Source: Hydractinia symbiolongicarpus (Eukaryota > Cnidaria > Hydrozoa > Anthoathecata > Hydractiniidae). Taken from it: DNA of 64,000 bases. The position numbers and the translations under genes are program-made. The notes under the pieces were generated by a model that was given only the letters and a program-made list of their open reading frames with translations, made no database searches and was not told the DNA's origin. The DNA lies in the NCBI RefSeq assembly GCF_029227915.1, contig NC_079881.1:13923501-13987500 (forward strand), in the 5' to 3' direction. Positions 51,799 through 60,000 of the stretch are shown in pieces. Positions within the stretch are counted from its first letter, which is position 1. Every line of letters starts with the position of its first letter.

Positions 51799-52215
51799 AG
51801 GCCTTGGATCTACAAAATAAATATTGCAACAATCGGCGTCCTCGTAGCGGGCGCTGCTATAAACGCCCTAGCATACAGCGGATCAAAATTTTTGTTCAGC
51901 AAAATAAGTGGCCACGGCGAAAGGAAGGGTCATGATTCAGCGGTGGAAAAATTACAAGCTGCTCAAGCCCAATGGGTACGTGACAGACAAGCTAAAATAG
52001 ACTGGTATAATAAGAGACGAGAAGAACAACGTGCTGCTGGACAGAGACTGAAGGAGCTCGACGAAGGAATGAGACAGTACTATATCGCGACGATGGAGGA
52101 GTCTCCAAAGCTCTGCAATTTTTATACACCCTCAAAGCAGCAGCAGGACGGTGAGTTGACGTTTATTCTTGGTTCCTTGGCCCTCCTCGGTTTTGCGGCG
52201 TATAAATACATGTAA
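51799..52215 (+). CDS. Polinton small membrane/coiled-coil protein
   Basis: The frame is open from about 51,799 (RPWIYKINIATIGVLVAGAA) to TAA at 52,213-52,215. It has a hydrophobic N-terminal segment (residues about 6-25), a long charged coiled-coil region (GHDSAVEKLQAAQAQWVRDR ... NKRREEQRAAGQRLKELDE) and a second hydrophobic segment at the end (LTFILGSLALLGFAAYKYM). No ATG precedes the conserved N-terminus in frame; the true start has probably been lost together with the end of the capsid-like gene. I recall this protein as a constant neighbour of the capsid gene in cnidarian Polintons. Function unknown; two membrane segments suggest a virion membrane or scaffold role. Confidence 0.6.
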   Translation, partial: RPWIYKINIATIGVLVAGAAINALAYSGSKFLFSKISGHGERKGHDSAVEKLQAAQAQWVRDRQAKIDWYNKRREEQRAAGQRLKELDEGMRQYYIATMEESPKLCNFYTPSKQQQDGELTFILGSLALLGFAAYKYM

Positions 52216-52243
52216 TGCAGAACGTTTTCGATATGTAATAAAT

Positions 52244-53248
52244 ATGTCGAAAGGAAAGCATATTGTTACTCCAGAGGAAGCAAAAACATTAAGCAACATC
52301 TATTACCAACCAGAACATCTTTGGACTGGACGAAAAGCCATTACTAAGCTCGTTGAGAGCTCTGGTTTTTCCAAAACGAAAGTTATTCACTGGTTAACTC
52401 GTCAGCTGCTATGGCTCAGGCATATCAAAGGCCCGAAACGTATCGATTATCCCCATTTCAATATTATAAAGCCTAATCAAATGCACCAGTTTGATCTCTT
52501 GTCCATGCCCCATGATAAGTTCTATGGAAATACATACAAGTATATCCTCGCAGGCATTGACGTGGCCTCAAGGTATAAGGTAGCTAGGCCGTTACGAACC
52601 AAGAAATCCAGCGAGATTGCGGAGATTTTGAAGGATATTTACAAGGCAGGACCTCTCCGATATCCTCAGACTTTTCAATGAGACCAAGGTTCGGAATTCA
52701 GGTCTGATGTGACGCAGCTCCTGGAAGGTAATGGTGTCGAGATCAAGCGGGAAACTACCAAGTACCATCACACTTTCACAGCTTTCGTGGAGTCGTATAA
52801 TAAAGTGCTTGCAGAGAGATTGATCAAATCTCAGGACGCGTAAGAGCTGGTCACTGACGAAACTAGTAGTATATGGGTCAAGCATCTGTACACTATCGTC
52901 AAGAGTTTGAACAACAGCAAGACTACCATCGATATGAAACCTTCAAAGGCCATCAAGCTTGATGATGTACCACTCGCGAAAAGCGAGGAATATCTAGAGG
53001 AAAAGCCTTTGCCTGATGATGGCCCGTACTTGTACCTCCTACAACCCGGCAAGGAACATAACGATGTAAGGAGACGCGCGACGGATGCTTGGTGAAGCAA
53101 AAAGACGTATAGGCTAGATCGTATTGTAACCGGTACCCGTCTCCTATACTACTTGACAGATGGACCCGATAGATCTTTTGTGGCCGAAGAGTTGATGCTA
53201 GTACCCGAGGATAATGAATTACCTCCCGAGCATGTGAAAGAATGGTGA
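52244..53248 (+). pseudogene. Polinton retroviral-type integrase with three in-frame stops
   Basis: From ATG 52,244 (MSKGKHIVTPEEAKTLSN) one frame runs to TGA at 53,246-53,248, about 334 codons, interrupted by TGA (52,679), TAA (52,841) and TGA (53,093) but with no frameshift. The N-terminal helical domain is followed by a DDE core: HQFDLLSMP (first Asp), DQGSEF (second Asp, right after the first stop) and AFVESYNKVLAERL (Glu). A basic C-terminal part resembles the chromo/SH3-like end of Polinton integrases. The enzyme would insert the element into host DNA. Catalytic residues are all present; only the stops disable it. It is the third gene of the right plus-strand block, after the small membrane protein. 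Confidence 0.8.
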
Positions 53249-53299
53249 ATTTTTGTGGCTTGACCACTTCAATCATATTTTTAAACATGATTGAAAAAT

Positions 53300-53928
53300 A
53301 TGTTTATTCAAAAGCTTGTTAAGGTGCTTGCCCCACATGTAGAAATTATATATGACGATTGTGAGGCTCCATGGTTTAAAAGAAGCCATGTTGGTAAATA
53401 TGTTGGGATTTGTGATATACGATCATCAGCGCAAAAAATTGAATGCCTAACCAGATATGAGCTTTGCCGATCATCCTTATTCCTATCAGGTATGCGAGAA
53501 GACGGAAAAAAAATGAGCACGATATATTCATTTCCGCTGAGGATGTTAGGAGAATCTTGGTGCGATGTAAGAGCTTGGATGCTATTAAAATTGCAGAGCG
53601 CTGTGGCATAGAAATTCAAAACGTAAAGCTTTTGTCAAAAGAGGAAGGAACCCTTAAGGCTATCAGCACCGCTTTTGAGGGTGAAGATATGATGACCCAA
53701 TATCATATTGATGGGTATAGGATCGACTTGTACTTCCCAAGATACAAATTAGTTATCGAATGTGATGAATTTGGACATGTTGATAGAGATATAGGGCATG
53801 AAAACCTATTGAGCAAGTCCTGGGATGCACATTTATACGATATAATCCCGATTCCCATGACTTCTCCATTTTTCACATCATTAACAAAACTTATCGTTAT
53901 ATTTCCCACTCCCAGCACTAGGGAGTAG
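53300..53928 (+). pseudogene. BRO-N-like plus nuclease-like protein, frameshifted
   Basis: The N-terminal part (ATG 53,300, MFIQKLVKVLAPHVEIIYDD) contains PWFKRSHVGKYVGICDIRSS, the pattern of a BRO-N/MSV199-type DNA-binding domain found in large DNA viruses. Near 53,490 the frame shifts to DIFISAEDVRRILVRCKSLD and then to YRIDLYFPRYKLVIECDEFG, an IDLYF-x(n)-IECDEFGH pattern like the PD-(D/E)xK fold of VSR/DUF559-type nucleases. A further shift near 53,800 corrupts the end. Joining a BRO-N-like domain to a nuclease-like domain suggests a site-specific endonuclease, possibly a homing-type enzyme (inference). It is the last gene of the plus block and faces the minus block across a hairpin. Confidence 0.6.
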
Positions 53929-53943
53929 GGATAAAGAAATAGT

Positions 53944-53970
53944 TCTAGTATGTTGATAAAACATACTAGA
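53944..53970. terminator. 11-bp-stem hairpin with T-run at a convergent junction
   Basis: TCTAGTATGTT, loop GATAA, AACATACTAGA: a perfect 11-bp stem followed on the plus strand by six T. It lies between the end of the plus-strand nuclease-like gene (53,928) and the minus-strand stop at 53,991. Its arms match the hairpin at 46,393-46,420. Confidence 0.6.
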
Positions 53971-53990
53971 TTTTTTCGTCGATTTCTTTC

Positions 53991-54170
53991 CTATCCGGGT
54001 AGGGTTAACATGAATCCGAAAAAATACATGTTCCTCTGATACCTTTCTCTCTCCAGTGCATCCCTTAGAACCTCCTGAAAGGCTTCCAGACTCCGCTCCA
54101 GATAGGGTATTCTGTCCATCTCATTGTGACAAGCCTTCAGCTGTTTTTCCAATGTTCTGATATATGACAT
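53991..54170 (-). CDS. 59-residue coiled-coil protein of the Polinton
   Basis: This is an intact short frame from ATG 54,170 (MSYIRTLEKQLKACHNEMDR) to TAG at 53,991-53,993. It is almost entirely a charged helix (YLERSLEAFQEVLRDALERE) followed by a short hydrophobic end (YFFGFMLTLPG). It starts two bases after the TAA of the ATPase gene (TAA-AT-ATG), so it is the last gene of the right minus-strand block. A similar tiny coiled-coil gene after the ATPase is something I recall from cnidarian Polintons. Function unknown; one of the few frames here with no damage. Confidence 0.6.
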   Translation of the reverse strand: MSYIRTLEKQLKACHNEMDRIPYLERSLEAFQEVLRDALERERYQRNMYFFGFMLTLPG

Positions 54171-54172
54171 AT

Positions 54173-54784
54173 TTATTCTAATACACTACAGGATCTGGGG
54201 TATTCTAACCTAATATACAAACACGCGTGATTTGACTTTTTTAGTTGAGCTTTAATTGTATCCCAATCCTCGATAAGGTTGGTCTCGTTATCGATCTGTA
54301 TGAGGTCCGATCTCTCGCAGGGATACCATGTAAATAGCATTTTTTTCTGCATCCTGAGGTTTTTAGGGATTGCCGTATACGATTGCGTCAACAGCCATAA
54401 CGAATGCATCCCATGCCTCCCGCTAATAGCCAATTCTAATAGCGGTTGTCGGTGCTTATCCAGGCTCTCGTCGGCTATCATGTCATCTACGATGAATAAT
54501 GTTTCTTCCCCTGCCAACAGAGAACCCAACTTCTCGATCCATTCAAATAATTGGTCCTTCGGGTCAATTAGAAATACGTATGGGTCTTGCCACAGCGAGG
54601 ATCTCTCTAAGTACGCCGTGTTCCATCGAATTGTTGGCCATAGGATCACGATATTATGAAAGTGGCCCCTGTACTCATTCTCGAGAAGGTCTAGCACACG
54701 CTTAGTTTTGCCACAGCTTGTAGGGTCTGTAAATATAGCTGTATTTAGCCAATATTTATCATGTTTGTTGTATGCCCATGGCAT
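54173..54784 (-). CDS. A32-like genome-packaging ATPase of the Polinton
   Basis: This is an uninterrupted frame of 203 residues from ATG 54,784 (MPWAYNKHDKYWLNTAIF). The Walker A motif is DPTSCGKT: the usual first Gly is Asp, which I believe is common in this subfamily. Walker B is TLFIVDDMIAD. A sensor-like block (LELAISGRHGMHSLWLLTQS) and YTAIPKNLR follow. These are the marks of the FtsK/HerA-related A32 ATPase that pumps DNA into capsids in Polintons and relatives. The length fits the family. It overlaps nothing and is followed at once by the 59-residue gene. It appears intact apart from possible substitutions. Confidence 0.85.
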   Translation of the reverse strand: MPWAYNKHDKYWLNTAIFTDPTSCGKTKRVLDLLENEYRGHFHNIVILWPTIRWNTAYLERSSLWQDPYVFLIDPKDQLFEWIEKLGSLLAGEETLFIVDDMIADESLDKHRQPLLELAISGRHGMHSLWLLTQSYTAIPKNLRMQKKMLFTWYPCERSDLIQIDNETNLIEDWDTIKAQLKKSNHACLYIRLEYPRSCSVLE

Positions 54785-54805
54785 ACAACAAAACCTTGAA
54801 GGTGC

Positions 54806-55056
54806 TTACTTGGGTTTTGGGACGATAGAAGCAGGTAACCAACCCTTGCTAACTGCCATCTCACGACTTCCTCGTCCAGCTGTAAAATAGGCTACCATCT
54901 TCGTAACGTCACTGGTATCCAGCCTAATACTAGGACTCGAGATCCCAAGAAACCTTTTACCAACATAGCATATGCAAATGTGAACCCAAGGTCCACGACT
55001 GCTTCATAGATCATATCGATGATTTCCTTCTGCTGAGGAGTTACGTTTGTAGACAT
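54806..55056 (-). pseudogene. Polinton small protein upstream of the ATPase, frameshifted
   Basis: It starts at ATG 55,056 (MSTNVTPQQKEIIDMIYEA). The first half contains a hydrophobic stretch (FTFAYAMLVKGFLG). Near 54,945 the frame shifts to IRLDTSDVTKMVAYFTAGRG and the end SKGWLPASIVPKPK, with TAA at 54,806-54,808. About 83 codons in all. I recall a protein of this pattern directly upstream of the ATPase in cnidarian Polintons. Function unknown. Confidence 0.55.
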
Positions 55057-55068
55057 GATTATTATATA

Positions 55069-55395
55069 CTACTTCATCTTAAAAATATCATTATCGTGGT
55101 TCGTGGTAGGTTTTTGCTGAACCGCTGGTGCAGGCTGCTGGGTAACTGCGGATTTTTTACGGATAAAATAGTAGGCACCCCCTATACAGGCAATCGCGAG
55201 TAGGCTTCCACCAATGTATCTGCCCGGGGACTTGGGAGGAACTGCGACAGGTTCCTGACTCTCTTGAGAAGTACCTTTGTCCATGTTCTTCTTTAATAAG
55301 GCCTTGGTCTTGCGATTCCATTCCGCAAGTCTCTTACCAGCAGCAACACGACCTTCATTCTTCTTGGTAATTACTTGGTTAGATTCTTCATTCAC
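55069..55395 (-). CDS. Single-pass membrane protein of the Polinton, 108 residues
   Basis: This is an intact frame from ATG 55,395 (MNEESNQVITKKNEGRVAAG). It has a basic Lys-rich N-terminal region (residues about 10-50), then a membrane helix (YIGGSLLAIACIGGAYYFI, about 60-78) with RKK just after it, then a Pro/Gln-rich tail ending DNDIFKMK. Its start overlaps the stop of the upstream gene by 4 bp (ATGA), a sign of tight packing. It ends 12 bp before the next start. The layout (basic soluble head, one helix, short tail) suggests a membrane-anchored virion or assembly protein, but no function is known to me. Confidence 0.6.
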   Translation of the reverse strand: MNEESNQVITKKNEGRVAAGKRLAEWNRKTKALLKKNMDKGTSQESQEPVAVPPKSPGRYIGGSLLAIACIGGAYYFIRKKSAVTQQPAPAVQQKPTTNHDNDIFKMK

Positions 55396-55589
55396 TTGTT
55401 ATATCCACCAAGGTACTTTAATTTACTAATCTGTGGAACCACGATCAAATCATATGCCTGTGGTGGAAATCGGTCTTCTGCCTGTGTTAGAAATTTCACA
55501 AGAGGTATTCTATTAGAATCACCATATAATGATAGCCAATCTGTATAAGGCGCTTTTAGTCTGTTTTTATTTTTTGAATCTGCTATCAT
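55392..55589 (-). CDS. 65-residue conserved Polinton protein
   Basis: This is an intact short frame from ATG 55,589 (MIADSKNKNRLKAPYTDWLS) to TGA overlapping the next start by 4 bp. Its own start overlaps the end of the upstream gene by 4 bp (55,586-55,589). It contains RIPLVKFLTQAEDRFPPQAY and ends GGYNK. No domain is recognisable. The chain of ATGA overlaps on both sides supports it as a real gene despite its size. Confidence 0.55.
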   Translation of the reverse strand: MIADSKNKNRLKAPYTDWLSLYGDSNRIPLVKFLTQAEDRFPPQAYDLIVVPQISKLKYLGGYNK

Positions 55590-56149
55590 ACTCTATTTAT
55601 CAAAGAATTCACGATTGCCCATGCATGTTTTTGATAGACTGTTTCCCATTGTTTTTTTTGTTCTATATCAACCTTATTTTCATTCATTTTGGACTTTGAG
55701 AGCTGAGTATGATTTATAGTGTGCGCGGCAACTAAAAGAGGTGCGAGGAATCGACCAAAGGCTGTATAGACGAGAATACCCAAGTCAGACATGGATTCTT
55801 TTATAATAGGGTCCCCCTCTAGATCCTGGCGTAGGGCCTCAGGATCATCTAAAGATACAAGGTTGCCGATGGCTTTAGTATACATACTTATCGCATGGGT
55901 ACTGAGAGCTCTGGCAGTGTTGGCTCCTTTCTCATGGAGGTCGCGTTCGACGACCTCTGCATTTATTTTCTCGACAATTTCATCTGATGGCTTATCGATG
56001 AAATTATCTGTGCTTTTTTTTGGTAAAAGATGAGGCTTGGTCTTACGGATGTCTTTCAGGATTTGGCGTTTGTCTATAGGTTGATCACCAGCCTGCTGCT
56101 GGTGTATCTACAACATCGCCAAATATTTCTGCTAAGTTGTGAGCCATGT
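55586..56149 (-). pseudogene. Polinton conserved protein, frameshifted near its start
   Basis: The 3' frame is open from about 56,085 to the stop at 55,586 and includes KINAEVVERDLHEKGANTAR, DDPEALRQDLEGDPIIKESM and a hydrophobic region (LGILVYTAFGRFLAPLLVAA). Upstream, in another frame, ATG 56,149 begins MAHNLAEIFGDVVDTPAAG and meets the main frame near 56,092. I read this as one protein of about 187 residues with a one-base insertion. The hydrophobic stretch may be one membrane helix. It lies 68 bp downstream of the polymerase stop. The function is unknown. Confidence 0.55.
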
Positions 56150-56217
56150 TTATTAAAGATCTGTATCGATAGAGGAAAGCAAGGATTAATATATAAGGGA
56201 GGAGTAATAACCCCATT

Positions 56218-59200
56218 TTATTTCTCTTTCCAACGGTAATGGCCTCGGGCAAGCGTTTTTATTTGATCCGCCTGAACTATGCTTTTGTCATCAGCGGCAT
56301 TAAGGGCAATTTTATTCACTTCCTGAGTGTATAGATTATGCCCTTTATCCTGTATACAACGCCAACTCTTGGAAATATCAATACCTTCCTCCAGACATTG
56401 CTCGTAATCTTCGAAAGTTATACATTTTTTGGTCACGGCCTCTTCACCCCTTTGGCCTTACGATCTCCGCCCTCTTTCGTTAATGCTTTATAAGCATAAG
56501 CCTTAGGTCTCAAGGTGATAAAGGAATTCATGATTTTGCCACCTAATTCGTCTTTTATCAAGCCTACTACCTTCTTATTTTTACCAATCGGGAGAGGCCT
56601 ACCATCATCTTTGCTATAAGCACTAGTATCGAATCTGGCTTAAACATCATCGGCAATGTCCTTGTAAAAATCATGGGTTCGAATGTGGTATACGAACGAG
56701 TCCGGTCCATGTAACACAGTTGGAGTTTGCTACCATATTTGGGCTGCATGTAGTCATAGTGGAACTCATACATAACGTTTTTTGACTGATCCAAGATAGC
56801 TTGACCAATATACACGGGCTTATTCATCTTAATGCCTGTCCTAGCCATTTCAATACCCATGAGGTTCTTACCAAAACAAGTGCCGCCCTTAAAATTGGTA
56901 ACATGGTCAGCTTTGTATATGCGACTTCATTTGTCACTAACTTGATGTTGCGGTGATTCCGTATATTCTCCATATTTTCCCAAAGACTGAGAGGTTCATA
57001 AGCTTATAAAAATCCTTCTCAAAGTCATTCTTGCCGGCAGTTCTCAGCTTCGTGTTGTGATCTATATATTCCCGGAGCCAGGCACTATGTTGAAATTGGA
57101 TAGCGCGGTGAACCTTTTTAAGCTCGAGCCCGTGTTTCAGGGCTTGATGTAAAGCTCCGATGTGTACCACGTATTTCCGTTTATGCTCAAGATTAGGGAT
57201 CAATTTTTCAACCCTGTATACCACCTTACGCTTCGGCTAGAAGGGTAGCTCGTTGTGTTTGTCGTGGAGCTCCTTTGGGTAATCAACGTCGACCTCAAGG
57301 AGATATCCATGTTTTATATCAGATACTAGCTTATCGATATTCTTTTCTATTATCTCTACATTTGATACCCATTTGAACCCATGGGTTGGTAGAGTCGGTT
57401 GCATCGCCCAGCCATATAGATTGTTGGCGTCTAGGTACTGCAGGTATGACGACTCAACCTCAGGGTCATATTGATCCCCCATATACTTTTATTGGCTTTG
57501 GCATATCGGTGTACAGCCTGAGTTATACCACCTCGTATAGCCTTTTCAAAGACCAGGAGCATGTCAGGATTCGTCAGTAGCTCAAGCCTTACACCCATGT
57601 ATTTGAGTGCTGCCTTCCAAGCTAAGCCGTGTGCGCTGTAGAAGTGAGCGGGGTCGAGTTTGTATTGATTCTGGCAGACTCCTCGAAAATTCTGAAAGAT
57701 GTCAGTCAATAGCAGGACATCCGTCACTAAATATTTATCGTGGTAGTCACCCATGGTAGTCTCTGGGCCCTTTGGAGTAATAGTATTCCACACTTTTTTT
57801 TTGCATGCTCGTAGTCATCGTCGGTAATAGCATTCATGTTCAGCTTGCTATAGAATGCCTCCTTCGGTGGTAGATCATTCTCTTGGAATCGTTTCCAACT
57901 ATTCATATACTCATAGGGATATACACCCTTCCTTCGCATTAGCCTAAAGGTGTCATCCTCAGTGAAATACCAACGTAGATTTTTGCACTGTTTATCATCG
58001 AGATTATTAGCTAATTTCTCAAGGCTTGATGGCATAAATCTACAACTATCGATGAACCTGATTTCGATCTTTTTGTAATATTCACCGTCACCCATGCCTG
58101 CAATGGGTACCTTGATTTTTACATTAAACGATATATACTTTTCCGTGTTTTCAGCGATGCATCCTATATCCTTCAGGTTGCAGGTGTTATGGGCCGGACC
58201 CCTGTAGATCCCTGTTTAATGACAGTGGTCTCGAACTTTGCGACTCTTCGGATCCATCATCGTTGAATGGCTTCATACAGATGTGGCAAGTCTCCGCATC
58301 ATCATATGAATTCTTTTGCTCCTCCGTCAGTTCCGTCATAGGCTTCTGTGAGAAGGTAGCAAAGAGCCGTTTTACCTCATCCTCCAGGTGGTTGACAAAG
58401 CGGTTTACACAGTCCTCGTCTCTATATACTGTTAACTGGTCCGGCATTTCTCCATAAGCAAAGGTGGAATACGTACACCAACCACATGGTTCATGTTTGT
58501 TAAGCGTCTTAGTTTTTGTATCCCGAGCATTATCTTTCATAGGTATCAACAAGCTTTCAAAGTCCGCATATATGACGAATGGGACCTTGAATTGTTGTTG
58601 ACCATCTTGATAGTAAAACCATTTTTCCTTCTCGCTGGGCATCGTAATTTTTACAGCTTCATTATCTTTGCAGTAGGTATAATGATTGTCTCTTGATTCG
58701 ACCGTTTGAAATCCCTGCAGGCAATTTAGACAGAAATACATTTTACCGTGTTTTTTTGATATTTCACGTCCTAGTAGTCTTGATAGATTTTTGATGGATA
58801 CGTAATGGTTCCTCTCCTCATCGGTAAGTAGTAGTAGATTAACCTGAGTATCCCTTTCGTTAAATACCGATCGCCGTAAGATATTAAAATTTTTAGCTGT
58901 TGCATACAGAACGTTAACGGCAATGTCAGAATTGTTACGTTCAAATTTTGCAATGTCCTTGATACTAGTAGGGATTTATATACCATCCCAATTATACCGC
59001 TCCTCATATGGTCAAAGCTTGCTTATTCTCTGATGGTTTGCACATATCTCTTCGTGATGTATGGCAGCTATAATTGCCCATTTAAAACACTCTTCATCAT
59101 CATTGATAGGGTTGATGATGGCGCGTTTCATCGCGATTCACTTGGGTGTAGATATATATGAGGAGCATCTCGTTAACTTCAATTTATGAAAACCTATATC

Positions 59201-59769
59201 CATGTTATTGATTCTACCGATACTAAAACCACTCTTGAGTAATGCAGGATTCTCCACATTCGTTTTAATTTGAGCAAACATTGTATCCATCATTTCATCC
59301 ACTATGGTTCCTTGAAATATTGATGTCATGTTGCTGTGGAATACCTTGTCTACTTCTATATCCATTTGTTTTTCCATAAAATCCATAGGGAGCACTGGAT
59401 TTTAGCAGATCCCATTTCTTCCACCTGGTTCTCGATGAGTGTTTTTACATTTGATCGAACCATATCCAAGTACCCATTAATATCTGTTTTATCAACACCG
59501 GCTATGCGATAACTTTTAAATGTATTGTGTAATGCATGCTTGTGTTCTTGGGGCGTAAAGTCATGCTCATTTTGATGATCATCCTCTGCATGATCTTCCC
59601 TCGCCTCCTCCTCTATTTCACCAAGAAGGGTCTTTCTTGCTCCATGATAAAATGAGAGAATACGATTTTTAACTAATGCAAAAGTTTGTCGTACCGGTCC
59701 CTTGATACTATCTGGTATATGTGATAATAACCACTCTGATAATTCTCGCAACTTATTTTTTACTATTGG
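56218..59769 (-). pseudogene. Polinton protein-primed type B DNA polymerase, decayed
   Basis: Homology runs leftward from about 59,769 to TAA at 56,218, roughly 1,180 codons in at least ten frame pieces. In order: an N-terminal region (LREL ... GSAKIQCSLWILWKNKW), AIINPINDDEECFKW, a zinc-knuckle-like YFCLNCLQGF ... HYTYC, exonuclease motif I (VIYADFESLL), a second Cys/His region (CHICMKPF), a DVLLLTDIFQNFR block, polymerase motif A (YLDANNLYGWAM), motif B (FYKLMNLSVFGK), motif C (damaged by a frameshift at about 56,701-56,708), and the end (NKIALNAADDKSIVQADQIK). Another stop lies at 56,640-56,642 after motif C. The start codon is missing because the gene abuts a microsatellite. Polintons use this enzyme to copy their own DNA; this copy cannot be active. 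Confidence 0.85.
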
Positions 59770-59775
59770 ACGCGT

Positions 59776-60000
59776 TTCTATCCTATCTATCCTATCTATC
59801 CTATCTATCTATTCTATCCTATCTATCCTATCTATCTATTCTATCCTATCTATCCTATCTATCTATTCTATCCTATCTATCCTATCTATCCTATCTATCT
59901 ATTCTATCCTATCTATCCTATCTATCCTATCTATCTATTCTATCCTATCTATTCTATCTATCTATTCTATCCTATCTATTCTATCTATCTATTCTGTATA
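59776..60000. repeat. Compound TATC-type microsatellite
   Basis: About 225 bp of alternating CTATC and CTAT units, with TATTC interruptions. The units are arranged in longer blocks of about 27 or 36 bp (CTATCTATTCTATCC and so on). It gives long meaningless open frames (SILSILSIYS repeats) on the plus strand. It begins within 10 bp of the end of the polymerase homology. Confidence 0.9.

Larger units (their letters stand above)
43161..59769. mobile_element. Maverick/Polinton relic, both termini missing
   Basis: The region encodes the hallmark set of a Polinton: type B DNA polymerase, retroviral-type integrase, A32-like ATPase and a capsid-like protein, plus small accessory proteins. Gene blocks alternate in direction: plus, minus, plus, minus, plus, minus. 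No terminal inverted repeat is visible. The left end is fused to integrase copy 4 and the right end runs into a microsatellite near the 5' end of the polymerase gene. Length is 16.6 kb including a 2.9-kb internal insertion, close to the usual 15-20 kb. Most genes are broken by frameshifts or stops. Polintons are animal-genome elements related to adintoviruses. Confidence 0.9.

Noticed and set aside
43810-53095. Stop-codon reassignment to explain in-frame TAG, TGA and TAA
   Set aside because: All three stops occur inside genes while normal genes nearby also end with them, and frameshifts abound; ordinary decay explains the stops.
54757-54775. Degraded Walker A (DPTSCGKT) taken as proof of a dead ATPase
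   Set aside because: The Asp in place of the first Gly appears to be normal for Polinton ATPases as I recall them, and the rest of the frame is intact.
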